Shown here piece by piece: positions 1 to 8,465 of a stretch of DNA of 64,000 nt. Where the stretch lies: contig JBCBUC010000014.1 of assembly GCA_039818345.1 (NCBI GenBank), positions 20,743-84,742 on the forward strand, written 5' to 3'. A model generated the notes under the pieces. The model was not told the DNA's origin. It saw only the letters and a program-made list of their open reading frames with translations, and made no database searches. Source of the DNA: Parvularcula sp039818345. Lineage in GTDB: Bacteria; Pseudomonadota; Alphaproteobacteria; Caulobacterales; Parvularculaceae. Within the stretch, counting starts at the first letter, position 1. Each line of letters opens with the position of its first letter. The translations under genes were made by a program, and so were the position numbers.

Positions 1-102
1 CTGGTAGTTGCCGCCGCTTGAACACGGGTCGTGCGTGGACCGCCGTTGAGATCGCTTGCCAAATTGGTGGTGAGCCGGGCCGCACGGAAGATGAAGGATA
101 CC

Positions 103-720
103 ATGTCGAAGCGGATTTCCGCCAAGTATAAGATCGACCGCCGTGTCGGCGAAAACATCTGGGGCCGCCCCAAATCACCCATCAACAAGCGCGAGTACAA
201 GCCTGGCATGCATGGCCAGCGTCGCGCTGGGAAGATGTCAGACTTCGGCCAGCAGCTGATGGCGAAACAAAAGCTCAAAGGCTATTACGGCAACATCTCG
301 GAAAAGCAGTTCGAGAAGATCTACGACGAAGCAACCCGCCGCAAAGGCAACACCGCTGAACAACTCATCGGTTTGCTCGAAAGTCGTCTCGACGCGATTG
401 TCTACCGCGCGAAGTTCGTGCCGACGGTTTTTGCCGCCCGTCAGTTCATCAACCATGGCCACGTCTTGTTGAACGGTCGCCGCACCAACATTCCTTCGGT
501 GCGCCTGCGCCCGGGCGATGTGGTTGAGGTACGCGAGAAGTCCAAGAACATGGCGCTCGTGTTGGAGGCGCTGCAGCTACCAGAGCGCGACATCCCTGAT
601 TATGTGGATGTCGATCCTAAAAAGATGACGGCGACTTATCTGCGGGTGCCTGAATTCGCCGAAGTGCCATACGCGGCGACGATGGAACCAAGCCTCGTGG
701 TCGAATTCTACGCGTCCTAA
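103..720 (+). CDS. rpsD: 30S ribosomal protein S4
   Basis: This protein binds 16S rRNA early in small-subunit assembly and helps nucleate the 30S body. The 205-residue product begins MSKRISAKYKIDRR and continues with GENIWGRPKSPIN, the typical alphaproteobacterial S4 N-terminus. The S4 RNA-binding domain follows at about residues 90-150 (LESRLDAIVYR, FINHGHVLLNGRR). The N-terminal zinc cysteines of some S4 proteins are absent, as in other cysteine-free S4 types. The frame is open upstream to a GTG at 31, but ATG 103 matches the family N-terminus and has AAGGA at 94-98, so 103 is preferred. The gene stands alone and ends at a strong hairpin terminator, so it is probably a single-gene transcript. 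Identification is near certain. Confidence 0.97.
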   Translation: MSKRISAKYKIDRRVGENIWGRPKSPINKREYKPGMHGQRRAGKMSDFGQQLMAKQKLKGYYGNISEKQFEKIYDEATRRKGNTAEQLIGLLESRLDAIVYRAKFVPTVFAARQFINHGHVLLNGRRTNIPSVRLRPGDVVEVREKSKNMALVLEALQLPERDIPDYVDVDPKKMTATYLRVPEFAEVPYAATMEPSLVVEFYAS

Positions 721-744
721 GCGGAACCGCCCGATGTTGAATTG

Positions 745-770
745 AGGCCGCCTTCTGGGCGGCCTTTTTT
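745..770 (+). terminator. Rho-independent terminator of rpsD
   Basis: A perfect 8-bp stem, AGGCCGCC (745-752) and GGCGGCCT (758-765), closes a 5-base loop. A run of T follows (766-770). It lies 24 bases after the rpsD stop codon. Confidence 0.92.
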
Positions 771-870
771 GTGTCTGCTCACTTTACAAAAATAGGCACA
801 GTAGGTTCCAAGGCTCTTGCAATTTACTGAATATCGATAATATTGAAAAACGGTAAAGTGGGAACGCGTT

Positions 871-2208
871 ATGCTTCGAAGGACAATTGCGCTGTGTGCG
901 GGCTTTTTTGTGGTGGGTTGCGCCACCCACCCATCTCCGGTGCCAGACGATTTGCCCGTCTATGACCGCCAAGCGGTGGTTGATGACCTCAATGCATTCC
1001 TCGACGGCGTCAAAAATACGCACCCTGATCTCACCTATTCAGCTGATCTCGATGCGATCGAGCAGAAAAAAGAGGCGATCATCCGTGAGCTTCCTGATGA
1101 GCTCAATGCGCGTGAAGCTTGGATGGCGATGGCCGTACTGAACCCGCTGTTCAAAGACGCGCATATCGGTCTTCGCCGGCCTCTGAACCTTCTTGATGCT
1201 CAAAGTGACGACGACACATCGCCCCCACTGATGACGCTTCCGGTTCGTGTTCCGTCCTCTGATCGGATAGAGGTAGCGACGGCATCGGCAATGCTGCCTG
1301 GTGTTGAGGGAGGCTCTGAAATCGTCGCGATCAATGGTATCGACAGCCAAACGATCCTTGATGCGCTTATTCCTCGCATGCGGGGCGAGAGCGAAGCGCT
1401 CGGGAGGTTGATCCTTGAGCTGAGATTCGATGTCTTCTTCTGGACGGCGTTTGGCGGCTTTGAAGCCTATGAAATTGCCGTGGAGCAGGAGGGGCGCACC
1501 GTCCTACACGATCTCATGCCGGGTGAAGCCCGCATCGAGAACGCGCCTTACAGCGTTCGTCCGTTAACCCCCGATATTGCCTATCTCGACGTCCCTAGCT
1601 TCGATATCGCGCGTGAAGACGAGTTTTCAGCTTTTCTGCCGGGCGCATTTGAAGAAATCGACCAGATGGGGGCGATCACGCTGATCATTGATCTGCGTGA
1701 GAACACCGGCGGCGCGACAGACCTTAGCGATAAGCTAATGGTGTATCTGACCGATGAGCCTTTCGCTGCAAGCTCGACGATCAAGGCCCGCATCACAGAG
1801 GCCAATCAGGGCCTCTTGCCAGGTGTCCCCTTGGGCACAGTGCTTGATGTTCCGTTTGCAGAAGTTGTGACTCCGCCAAAGAATTTGAAGCACCGCTTTC
1901 CCTGGAACACGGTGCTTCTCATCGGACCACTCACCTATTCACAATCGATCGTTTTCACCGCGACGGCAATCGACAACGATGTGGCGATCATCGCAGGGCA
2001 TCCCACCGAAGGGCCGGCTAACCAAACAGCCCAGGTGCAGGTGATCCCGCTGGAGAACACAGGCTTTCAGGCGCTTGCGCCCCTCTACATCATCACCCGC
2101 AGTGGTGGGGAGGAAGGCCGGGCGGTGATCGAGCCGACGATCCCGCTCAGCGCTTTTGGCGACGAAGGACTTGCCGAACTGGTGGGCATCTTGCGCAGCG
2201 GCAATTGA
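871..2208 (+). CDS. S41-family peptidase-like lipoprotein
   Basis: The 445-residue product has a lipoprotein signal: hydrophobic residues 5-16 and the lipobox VVGC with Cys17, so it is probably anchored in the envelope. The rest resembles C-terminal processing (S41) peptidases. IIDLRENTGG at about residue 275 matches the conserved IDLRxNxGG strand. GPLTYSQSIVF near residue 355 matches the segment holding the catalytic serine, and IIAGHPTEG matches the following (V/I)xGxPTxG segment. A helical N-terminal domain of about 110 residues precedes the core, as in secreted S41 hydrolases of marine bacteria; a PDZ domain is not obvious. The substrate cannot be inferred. It is flanked by rpsD upstream and convergent grxD downstream, with no operon partner. 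Confidence 0.8.
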   Translation: MLRRTIALCAGFFVVGCATHPSPVPDDLPVYDRQAVVDDLNAFLDGVKNTHPDLTYSADLDAIEQKKEAIIRELPDELNAREAWMAMAVLNPLFKDAHIGLRRPLNLLDAQSDDDTSPPLMTLPVRVPSSDRIEVATASAMLPGVEGGSEIVAINGIDSQTILDALIPRMRGESEALGRLILELRFDVFFWTAFGGFEAYEIAVEQEGRTVLHDLMPGEARIENAPYSVRPLTPDIAYLDVPSFDIAREDEFSAFLPGAFEEIDQMGAITLIIDLRENTGGATDLSDKLMVYLTDEPFAASSTIKARITEANQGLLPGVPLGTVLDVPFAEVVTPPKNLKHRFPWNTVLLIGPLTYSQSIVFTATAIDNDVAIIAGHPTEGPANQTAQVQVIPLENTGFQALAPLYIITRSGGEEGRAVIEPTIPLSAFGDEGLAELVGILRSGN

Positions 2209-2228
2209 CCCCTCGCCGAGGAAGACGT

Positions 2229-2260
2229 GAGCGCCACCCTTGCTAGCAAGCCTGGCGCTC
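2229..2260. terminator. Hairpin between convergent genes
   Basis: GAGCGCCA (2229-2236) pairs perfectly with TGGCGCTC (2253-2260), and the loop holds a second palindrome, TTGCTAGCAA (2240-2249). It lies between the ends of the convergent S41 gene and grxD. There is no T run on either side, so a role as terminator is only possible. Confidence 0.35.
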
Positions 2261-2273
2261 CTCTGAACAGCGG

Positions 2274-2609
2274 TTAAGCCTCGGCGACGGCGATGCCTTT
2301 GTCTTGCAGCAACGGGCGCAGTTCGCCTTGTTCGAACATCTCTTTGACGATGTCACAACCACCCACGAATTCGCCTTTGACATAGACCTGGGGGATCGTC
2401 GGCCAGTCAGAGAACGACTTGATGCCATGGCGCAGGTCATCATCAGCGAGGACGTTCATCGAGCCGTACTCAACACCGAGATAATCAAGGATCTGCACCA
2501 CTGCTGCGGAGAAACCGCATTGCGGAAATTGCGGTGTGCCCTTCATGAAAAGCATCACGTCGTTCTGGTCGATTTCGGCCTTAATGGCGGTGTGGGCAGC
2601 GTCGGTCAT
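2274..2609 (-). CDS. grxD: Monothiol glutaredoxin, Grx4 type
   Basis: Monothiol glutaredoxins of this class carry a glutathione-ligated 2Fe-2S cluster and pass it to client proteins, often with BolA. The 111-residue product has the diagnostic CGFS active site at residues 31-34, preceded by MKGTPQFPQ, followed by WPTIPQVYVKGEF (the cis-Pro TIP loop) and GGCDIV (glutathione-binding GG). Length and motif order match the family. The start has a strong Shine-Dalgarno, AGGAG, ending 6 bases before ATG. Many alphaproteobacteria keep bolA next to grxD; here the divergent neighbour is miaA, only 37 bases away, and no bolA is visible. Confidence 0.95.
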   Translation of the reverse strand: MTDAAHTAIKAEIDQNDVMLFMKGTPQFPQCGFSAAVVQILDYLGVEYGSMNVLADDDLRHGIKSFSDWPTIPQVYVKGEFVGGCDIVKEMFEQGELRPLLQDKGIAVAEA

Positions 2610-2646
2610 GGTGATCTCCTATGAAGGAGGAGCTAGAGAGCCAAGG

Positions 2647-3567
2647 ATGGCGCGGCAAGAGCTTCTCCCCATGATCGTGATCGCTGGACCGACCGCGTCG
2701 GGCAAATCATCCGCGGCGCTCGCGTTGGCGGAGGCTCTGGGCGGCGAGATCGTGTGCGCCGATTCCATGCAAGTCTATCGCGATCTCAACATCTTAAGCG
2801 CTCGGCCGAGCGCCCAGGACCAGGCGAGGGCGCCCCACCACCTCTATGGACATCTGGATGGGAAGGAGCGGTACTCAGCGGGTCGTTTCGCACGCGAAGC
2901 GAAAGTCGTGATCGATGAGACGCGTGGTCGCGGGATGGTGCCGATCCTCTGCGGCGGGACAGGGCTCTATCTCAAAGCCATGACCGATGGGCTCTCCCCC
3001 ATCCCTGATATCGCCCAGGCGGCAACAGAGGCCCTGAACGCGGCATGGCTAGCAAGCCCCGAGGGGGTGCGGTCACGGCTCCTTTCCGTCGATCCAGAGA
3101 TGGAGCGGCTCGAGCCCGCTGACCAACAGCGCCATATTCGCGCCTTGGCGGTCTTCGATGAGACCCGCCGACCGCTTTCTGCGTGGCAAAAGGAGCCAAG
3201 GGTGCAAACGGTGGAGGGGCCTATCCTCCCCCTCCTTCTCTACCCCGAGCGAGAGACGCTCTATCGGCGATGCGATGAGCGTTTTGATCGCATGCTGGCG
3301 GATGGCGCCATTGATGAAGCGCGAACGCTTGGTGCCCGTGGCCTGGCGCCGGACCTACCGGTGATGAAGGCGCTTGGCGTGCCTGAGCTTCTGGCCCATC
3401 TCGATGGCGTGATGACGCTCGAGGAGGCGGCGGCCGCCGCGAAGCAGGAAACCCGGCGATTTGCGAAGCGTCAGATGACCTGGTTCCGGAACCAAACCGA
3501 CTGGCCAACGTTTGACGAAGAAGAGGCGTTGCTCGCACATGGTCGTGCATTGATGAGCGCGCTGTAA
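2647..3567 (+). CDS. miaA: tRNA dimethylallyltransferase
   Basis: MiaA transfers a dimethylallyl group to N6 of A37 in tRNAs reading UNN codons. The 306-residue product has the P-loop GPTASGKS at residues 14-21, then ADSMQVYRDLNI and LCGGTGLYLKAM, all family signatures. KQETRRFAKRQMTWFRNQ near the C-terminus matches the tRNA-binding end. The frame is open further upstream to 2536, but that part overlaps grxD antisense. ATG 2647 is preferred; ATG 2671, just before IVIAGPT, is the alternative. The best purine block, AGGAGG at 2625-2630, is 16 bases from ATG 2647, which is long. Promoter elements for miaA probably lie within the grxD coding region. Confidence 0.95.
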   Translation: MARQELLPMIVIAGPTASGKSSAALALAEALGGEIVCADSMQVYRDLNILSARPSAQDQARAPHHLYGHLDGKERYSAGRFAREAKVVIDETRGRGMVPILCGGTGLYLKAMTDGLSPIPDIAQAATEALNAAWLASPEGVRSRLLSVDPEMERLEPADQQRHIRALAVFDETRRPLSAWQKEPRVQTVEGPILPLLLYPERETLYRRCDERFDRMLADGAIDEARTLGARGLAPDLPVMKALGVPELLAHLDGVMTLEEAAAAAKQETRRFAKRQMTWFRNQTDWPTFDEEEALLAHGRALMSAL

Positions 3568-3625
3568 CCCTGGCGCTCGTTCAGCGAATGCCCTCAAGCA
3601 AACCACCGAACAATGGGATGGATCC

Positions 3626-4147
3626 ATGCTGCTTGCACTTCTTCTAAGTCTCACCCTCGCTTCCGCTGATCTTGGGCCGGAGGTGGGGAGCACCATTCCG
3701 GACACGGCGCTGTTGAACGACACCTTGGGCGATGAAGGCGCTACCATCGTTTTTATTCGGTCGGTCTCCTGGTGCCCTTACTGCAAGACCCAAGTCACAG
3801 AGCTCGAAGATCAGGCCGCAGCTTTCGCGGCGGAGGAACGCCCGCTTGTCTTTGTGAGCTACGACCCAGAGGTGTTGCAGCAGGTTTTTGCGGACAGTGA
3901 AGGCATTGAGAGCCCCTTTGTTGCGGACGAAGGCTCTGTGATCATCAAAGCGTTCGGTATCCTCAACGAACAGCATCGTCCGGGTAGCCGCGCCTACGGC
4001 ATTCCGCACCCGGCGGTTTTTGTCGTTGACGAGAGCGGCGTGGTCGAGGCCAAGCTCTACGAAGATGACTACGCGACAAACTCGAAGAGCTATCGCAACC
4101 GTCCCGCCGTCGAAACAATTCTCGAGGCGGTCAAAAACGCCAATTAA
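3626..4147 (+). CDS. Secreted peroxiredoxin-like thioredoxin-fold protein
   Basis: The 173-residue product starts with a short hydrophobic segment (residues 1-14) that looks like a signal peptide. A thioredoxin-like fold of the AhpC/TSA-redoxin type follows. IRSVSWCPYCKTQ places a CxxC pair at Cys50 and Cys53 in the position expected for the active site, and HPAVFVVDESGVV supplies the cis-Pro strand. This suggests periplasmic thiol redox or peroxide work, but neither substrate nor reductant is evident. Its stop codon overlaps that of the convergent helicase gene in the shared tetramer TTAA. Confidence 0.75.
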   Translation: MLLALLLSLTLASADLGPEVGSTIPDTALLNDTLGDEGATIVFIRSVSWCPYCKTQVTELEDQAAAFAAEERPLVFVSYDPEVLQQVFADSEGIESPFVADEGSVIIKAFGILNEQHRPGSRAYGIPHPAVFVVDESGVVEAKLYEDDYATNSKSYRNRPAVETILEAVKNAN

Positions 4148-5640
4148 GCGCTGGCGACCTGATCGCTTGCCTGATGGGTCTTGATGAAGTCAGGGACGTG
4201 ATCGCCAAAGCCTTTGACGTCGTCGGCGTGCTTCATCGAGGGAAAATCCCGCTCTTCGCGGGCGCGGCGGCCGCGTTCGCGGCGGTCGCCTCGATCGGAG
4301 CGGCGACTGTCCCGGCTTGGGCGCGGTTCGCGTTCCTTCGGTTGATCTTTGTACGCCTTGAGGAAATCACCAAGATCGAGCTCGTCGATACTGTCCATGC
4401 CCGTGGTTTTGAGGACCGCATCAAAGGCCTTTTCATCGCCGGGGCAAACCATCATCAGCGCCGTGCCTTTGCGGCCAGCGCGGCCGGTGCGGCCAATGCG
4501 ATGAACATAATCATCGGAATTGACGGGCACGGAGAAATTGAACACGTGGCTGACTTCTGGAATATCGAGGCCGCGCGCGGCAACGTCCGACGCCACAAGC
4601 AATTTCAGCTCGCCGTCCCGGAACTTTTGTAACGTCTCCATACGGAAAGACTGGGCCAAGTCGCCATGCAAGGGACGGGCGTTAAAGCCGTGCTTTTGCA
4701 GAGATTTGGCCACCACATCGACATTGACTTTCCGATTACAGAAAATAATGCCATTGTTCAAATTCTCTGCGGTCTCAATAAGATGCCGTAGGGTCGCGCG
4801 CTTCATTCGCTCGTCAGAGCTTGGCACTTTAATAATCCGCTGGGTGATGGTCTCAGCGGTTTGGGCCGGCCGGCTCACCTCAACACGTGCGGGCGCCGAC
4901 AAGAATTGCTGTGTCAGCCGCGTGATCTCTGCGGGCATGGTGGCCGAGAAAAAGAGTGTCTGCCGCGTGAAAGGCGTCAGCCCAAAGATCTTTTCGATAT
5001 CAGGGATAAAGCCCATGTCGAGCATGCGGTCGGCTTCGTCGACCACCATGACCTCGACACCGGTGAGGAGGAGCTTCCCTCGTTCGAAGTGATCAAGAAG
5101 TCGGCCCGGTGTCGCGATCAACACATCCACACCGCGGGTGAGGGCGATCTCTTGATCTTTAAAGCTCACACCGCCGATCAGCAGCGCCATCGAAAGCTTG
5201 TGGTACTTGCCGTATTTTTCAAAGCTTTCTGAGACCTGCGCAGCCAATTCGCGGGTCGGTGCCAGGATCAATGTCCGCGGCATCCTTGCTTTGGCGCGGC
5301 CGCGAGAGAGGCGGTGGATCATCGGGATCGTGAAGGCGGCGGTCTTTCCAGTTCCCGTTTGCGCGATACCGAGCACGTCACGGCCCTTCAGGGCCTCGGG
5401 GATCGCCTTCGCTTGGATCGGCGTCGGCGTGTCATAGCCGGCGTCGATAATCCCTTTGAGCAGCTTCTCGTCGAGACCAAGGTCGGCGAATTTGACGGTC
5501 ACCGGCGCGTCGGCGGCGATCGCCTCCGTTGCTTCGGGCTCCGCGGACGGTGCCGTTTCAAGGGTCTCCATCGTCTCTTCCGACATTGCGGCATCTTGAT
5601 CAGGGACGTCCTCTGCCGAGACGTCTTGGGTTTCACTCAT
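4144..5640 (-). CDS. DEAD-box ATP-dependent RNA helicase, RhlE-like
   Basis: The 498-residue helicase probably acts in RNA decay or ribosome assembly. Motifs in order: Q motif TPTPIQAKAI, Walker A AQTGTGKT (93-100), PTRELAAQ, VDEADRMLDMG, SAT in FFSATMP, then in the second RecA domain IIFCNRK, VASDVAARGLDIP and YVHRIGRTGRAG. An acidic, Glu/Ala-rich extension occupies residues 1-45 and is longer than in most RhlE proteins. The C-terminal tail is rich in Arg, Asp and Glu (RRSDRGDRRERGRR), typical of RNA-binding tails. Which paralogue (RhlE, SrmB or DeaD) it matches cannot be settled by eye; the short C-terminus favours RhlE. Confidence 0.92.
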   Translation of the reverse strand: MSETQDVSAEDVPDQDAAMSEETMETLETAPSAEPEATEAIAADAPVTVKFADLGLDEKLLKGIIDAGYDTPTPIQAKAIPEALKGRDVLGIAQTGTGKTAAFTIPMIHRLSRGRAKARMPRTLILAPTRELAAQVSESFEKYGKYHKLSMALLIGGVSFKDQEIALTRGVDVLIATPGRLLDHFERGKLLLTGVEVMVVDEADRMLDMGFIPDIEKIFGLTPFTRQTLFFSATMPAEITRLTQQFLSAPARVEVSRPAQTAETITQRIIKVPSSDERMKRATLRHLIETAENLNNGIIFCNRKVNVDVVAKSLQKHGFNARPLHGDLAQSFRMETLQKFRDGELKLLVASDVAARGLDIPEVSHVFNFSVPVNSDDYVHRIGRTGRAGRKGTALMMVCPGDEKAFDAVLKTTGMDSIDELDLGDFLKAYKDQPKEREPRPSRDSRRSDRGDRRERGRRAREERDFPSMKHADDVKGFGDHVPDFIKTHQASDQVASA

Positions 5641-5933
5641 GCGAAGCTTTCGTGGCTGCTATTGTTCGGGTCGTTCTGGCTGGTCATTCACGCCCAACCC
5701 GCCCGAGCAGCAGGACAGACGCTCGTCATGTCATCGGGCCGTCTAACTTTGGTCCCACACTCAACAGCATAGGCTGCGACCACGCGGGGGGTCAGTAGGG
5801 CGGCGTTTCCTCGCTGTAAAGGGCAAGGCCCGAGCGGTCTTGCAGGGTTCGCGCCAAAGAACTCCGCTGTTGCTTGCTTTTGGATGGCGAGCGTTGTTCA
5901 TGGACAGTCAATCTCGGCACACTGGTGACCATC

Positions 5934-6419
5934 ATGGATACAGCAACGCTCAAAATTCGGTCTTTTGAAGATGCCGACACTGAGGCATTCAAGTCCTTGA
6001 ACTTAGCCTGGATTGAGCAATATTTCGAAGTCGAAACGAAAGACTTCGAGATGCTGAGCGATCCCAATGGCTCTATCCTGTCGAAGGGCGGGCGCATCCT
6101 TCTGGCCGAGTTGGATGGTGAGGTTGTGGGAACGGTGGCGCTCATTCCGATGGCCAAACCTGGGGTGATTGAGCTGGCGAAAATGGCGGTCCGCGATGGT
6201 TTGCGCGGCCATGGGATCGGTGAGGCACTGATGGTTGCGGCCAAAACTGAGGCCTTAACGATGGATGGACAAAAGATCTGGATTGAAACCCATAACAGCC
6301 TTGAGGCTGCGCTGAAGCTCTATCAGAAGTCAGGTTTTCGTCCTCTTGGTGCGGATGAATGGAGTCCCACACCTTACTCGCGCTGTAACGCGCAATTCCT
6401 GCTGGACCTCAGCCTTTAA
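5934..6419 (+). CDS. GNAT-family N-acetyltransferase
   Basis: The 161-residue product has the GNAT fold signatures: IRSFEDADTEAF at the N-terminus, LLAELDGEVVGTVAL (beta-4), VIELAKMAVRDGLRGHGIG with the acetyl-CoA-binding RGHGIG loop, and LKLYQKSGFRPLG at the C-terminus. The acceptor substrate is unknown. An in-frame ATG at 5874 exists, but ATG 5934 starts directly before the fold and is preferred. The gene is divergent from the helicase across about 290 bases and convergent with the next gene. Confidence 0.85.
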   Translation: MDTATLKIRSFEDADTEAFKSLNLAWIEQYFEVETKDFEMLSDPNGSILSKGGRILLAELDGEVVGTVALIPMAKPGVIELAKMAVRDGLRGHGIGEALMVAAKTEALTMDGQKIWIETHNSLEAALKLYQKSGFRPLGADEWSPTPYSRCNAQFLLDLSL

Positions 6420-6423
6420 GGTC

Positions 6424-6447
6424 AAAAACGACGATACCCTTGTCGTC
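6424..6447 (-). terminator. Weak hairpin terminator for the minus-strand gene
   Basis: Read on the minus strand, GACGA (6447-6443) can pair with TCGTC (6434-6430), or ACGAC with GTCGT. A run of T follows (complement of the A run 6424-6428). The stem has only 5 bp, so the call is tentative. Confidence 0.35.
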
Positions 6448-6922
6448 AGACAGTCTTTTGGGCTTCTTCAACAACGTCATTCATCAGTGTGCGAAATTCC
6501 TTGGTGAAGCTTAGGCGATTTTCCTGCCACCAGACGCGCAAACCCGGTGCCCTGACAAGCTCAAGCAGCGTGGCTCGTTCGGCGTCCCAAAGTTCTTTGT
6601 CAGAAAGGCCAAGCTTTTGTTGGTAATGCAACACCTCAAAAATCCTGAAGGCGGAAAGCGCAGCAAAGTCGAAACGCACGCGCTCCACCGGCGTGAGCGC
6701 TGATAAATCAGAGGGCATGCCGCGGGCCATAATGGTGCCGAGGCCTTCATGGCTTGCAACAGCCAAATTGACTGCGTTGAAGCTATCAGTCGTCTTCGCG
6801 TAATTGGCCGCGCGCAGCGCTTGGGTGTTTTGCCGGATTTGGATACCAACAAAGACGAGCGTGGCGATCACCCCTATCCCGGCGCCGATCTGCGACAGAT
6901 AATAGAACTCTTCTAACGTCAT
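6446..6922 (-). CDS. Membrane-anchored protein of unknown function
   Basis: I do not recognise a named family. The 158-residue product begins MTLEEFYYLSQIGAGIG, followed by a single membrane segment (about residues 10-28, GVIATLVFVGIQI). The remaining soluble part is mostly helical and would lie on one side of the membrane. Short proteins with this LEEFYYLSQ-TM-IQIRQNT layout occur widely in marine proteobacteria as conserved hypotheticals, so it is probably a genuine gene. The frame opens further upstream to 6961, but ATG 6922 has GGGAG upstream and gives the usual N-terminus. Confidence 0.7.
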   Translation of the reverse strand: MTLEEFYYLSQIGAGIGVIATLVFVGIQIRQNTQALRAANYAKTTDSFNAVNLAVASHEGLGTIMARGMPSDLSALTPVERVRFDFAALSAFRIFEVLHYQQKLGLSDKELWDAERATLLELVRAPGLRVWWQENRLSFTKEFRTLMNDVVEEAQKTV

Positions 6923-7005
6923 AGGCTTGACTTTCTCCCGCGATTGCGCGGTTGCAACCACGCTGGGAGGCGATTAGCGTCCCGCGCTCGTGGAGGCCAA
7001 AGACA

Positions 7006-8361
7006 ATGTGGACAGCGGACAGCTGGCGAACAAAGCCAGCGAAGCATATTCCGGAGGACTATCCTGATCCGGCTGCTTTAGCAGCGGTCGAGGGAGAGCT
7101 CGCGGGCTATCCGCCCCTCGTTTTTGCCGGCGAATGCCGGACCCTCACCGACCGTTTGGCCGCCGTCAGCCGGGGCGATGCATTCTTGCTTCAGGGCGGT
7201 GACTGCGCCGAGAGTTTCAAAGAATTCAGCGCCGACAACATCCGCGATACGTTCCGCGTTCTCCTGCAGATGGCCGTCGCCCTCACCTATGGCGCAGCCG
7301 TCCCGGTCGTGAAGGTCGGCCGCATGGCCGGTCAATTTGGCAAGCCGCGTTCTTCACCAGTGGAAACGCAAGGCGATGTCACGCTGCCAAGCTATCGCGG
7401 TGACAACATCAATGGCATGGGTTTCACGCCCGAGGAGCGCACGCCCGATCCGCAGCGGCTCTTGCGCGCCTATAGCCAGGCGGCCTCAACCCTCAATTTG
7501 ATCCGCGCCTTCGCCAAGGGCGGCTACGCTTCGCTGCGAAATGTGCACCGGTGGAACCTCGAATTCGCGAGTGGTCCACAACATGAGCGCTACCTTGAGC
7601 TCGCCGACCGGATCTCGGACGCCATGGCGTTCATGGATGCGTGCGGGCTGACCGGCGAACGCAACCAAGCGCTCAACCAGGTGGAGTTCTACACCAGCCA
7701 TGAGGCACTGTTGCTTGGTTACGAGCAAGCGATGACCAGGACCGATTCCACGACCGGCGATTTCTACGATACGTCCGCCCATATGCTGTGGATCGGCGAC
7801 CGCACACGGCAGCCCGATGGCGCGCATGTCGAGTTCTGCAGCGGCGTGAAAAACCCCATTGGCATCAAATGTGGACCGAGCCTGTCGCCGGATGAATTGA
7901 TCCAGCTGCTTGATGTTTTGAACCCGCAGGATGTGCCTGGGCGGATCGTGCTCATTTCTCGTTTTGGTGCCGAAAAGATCGGCCAACACCTTCCGTCACT
8001 GGTGGCGCGCGTCCAGGCCGAGGGTCGGTCAGTGGTGTGGTCTTCCGATCCTATGCATGGCAACACGATCAAAGCTTCGAGTGGGTATAAGACCCGCCGC
8101 GTGGCGTCGATCCTCGATGAGGTGACCCAATTCTTCGATCTTGTGCGGGCGGAGGGGGCTTACCCCGGCGGCGTGCATTTCGAGATGACCGGTCAGGATG
8201 TGACTGAGTGCTTAGGCGGTCTCCAAGCGATTGATGATGATGATCTTTCGGCCCGCTACCACACCCATTGCGATCCGCGACTAAACGCCAGTCAGGCGTT
8301 GGAGCTCGCCTTCAGTCTCGCCGAAAACCTCCGTGCCGTGAGGGAACGCGCAGCAGCATAA
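7006..8361 (+). CDS. Class II DAHP synthase
   Basis: This enzyme condenses phosphoenolpyruvate with erythrose 4-phosphate, the first step of the shikimate pathway. The 451-residue product is of the plant-like class II type: MWTADSWR, LLQGGDCAESF (the metal-ligand Cys), VVKVGRMAGQFGKPRS, ASGPQHERY, GVKNPIGIKCGPS, WSSDPMHGNT and GVHFEMTGQDVTECLGG are family signatures. ATG 7006 is preferred over the in-frame 6952 because GGAGG at 6992-6996 is well placed and the N-terminus then matches the family. Class I enzymes such as E. coli AroFGH are unrelated in length and sequence. It is transcribed alone towards the MMPL transporter gene. Confidence 0.95.
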   Translation: MWTADSWRTKPAKHIPEDYPDPAALAAVEGELAGYPPLVFAGECRTLTDRLAAVSRGDAFLLQGGDCAESFKEFSADNIRDTFRVLLQMAVALTYGAAVPVVKVGRMAGQFGKPRSSPVETQGDVTLPSYRGDNINGMGFTPEERTPDPQRLLRAYSQAASTLNLIRAFAKGGYASLRNVHRWNLEFASGPQHERYLELADRISDAMAFMDACGLTGERNQALNQVEFYTSHEALLLGYEQAMTRTDSTTGDFYDTSAHMLWIGDRTRQPDGAHVEFCSGVKNPIGIKCGPSLSPDELIQLLDVLNPQDVPGRIVLISRFGAEKIGQHLPSLVARVQAEGRSVVWSSDPMHGNTIKASSGYKTRRVASILDEVTQFFDLVRAEGAYPGGVHFEMTGQDVTECLGGLQAIDDDDLSARYHTHCDPRLNASQALELAFSLAENLRAVRERAAA

Positions 8362-8410
8362 CACATCTCTTTGATCCTCAGTTGGAGGGCTTTCTGCCAA
8401 CGCCGCATCA

Positions 8411-8428
8411 CTTTATGTTATAGTTAAC
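8411..8428 (+). promoter_or_regulatory. Candidate promoter with TATAGTTAAC core
   Basis: The sequence TGTTATAGTTAAC (8416-8428) contains TATAGT at 8419-8424, a good fit to a -10 box. The same 13-mer occurs upstream of the gene at 43789. It is also near a CtrA site (TTAT-N7-TTAAC, 8413-8428). No convincing -35 box was seen. Confidence 0.4.
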
Positions 8429-8465
8429 AAAAGGGATGCGCAGCGAAGCATCCAGAGGGGGCGTC

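Noticed and set aside
830..844. AT-rich dyad AATAT-CGATA-ATATT before the S41 lipoprotein gene
   Set aside because: Only five-base arms; the region is generally AT-rich and probably just promoter sequence.
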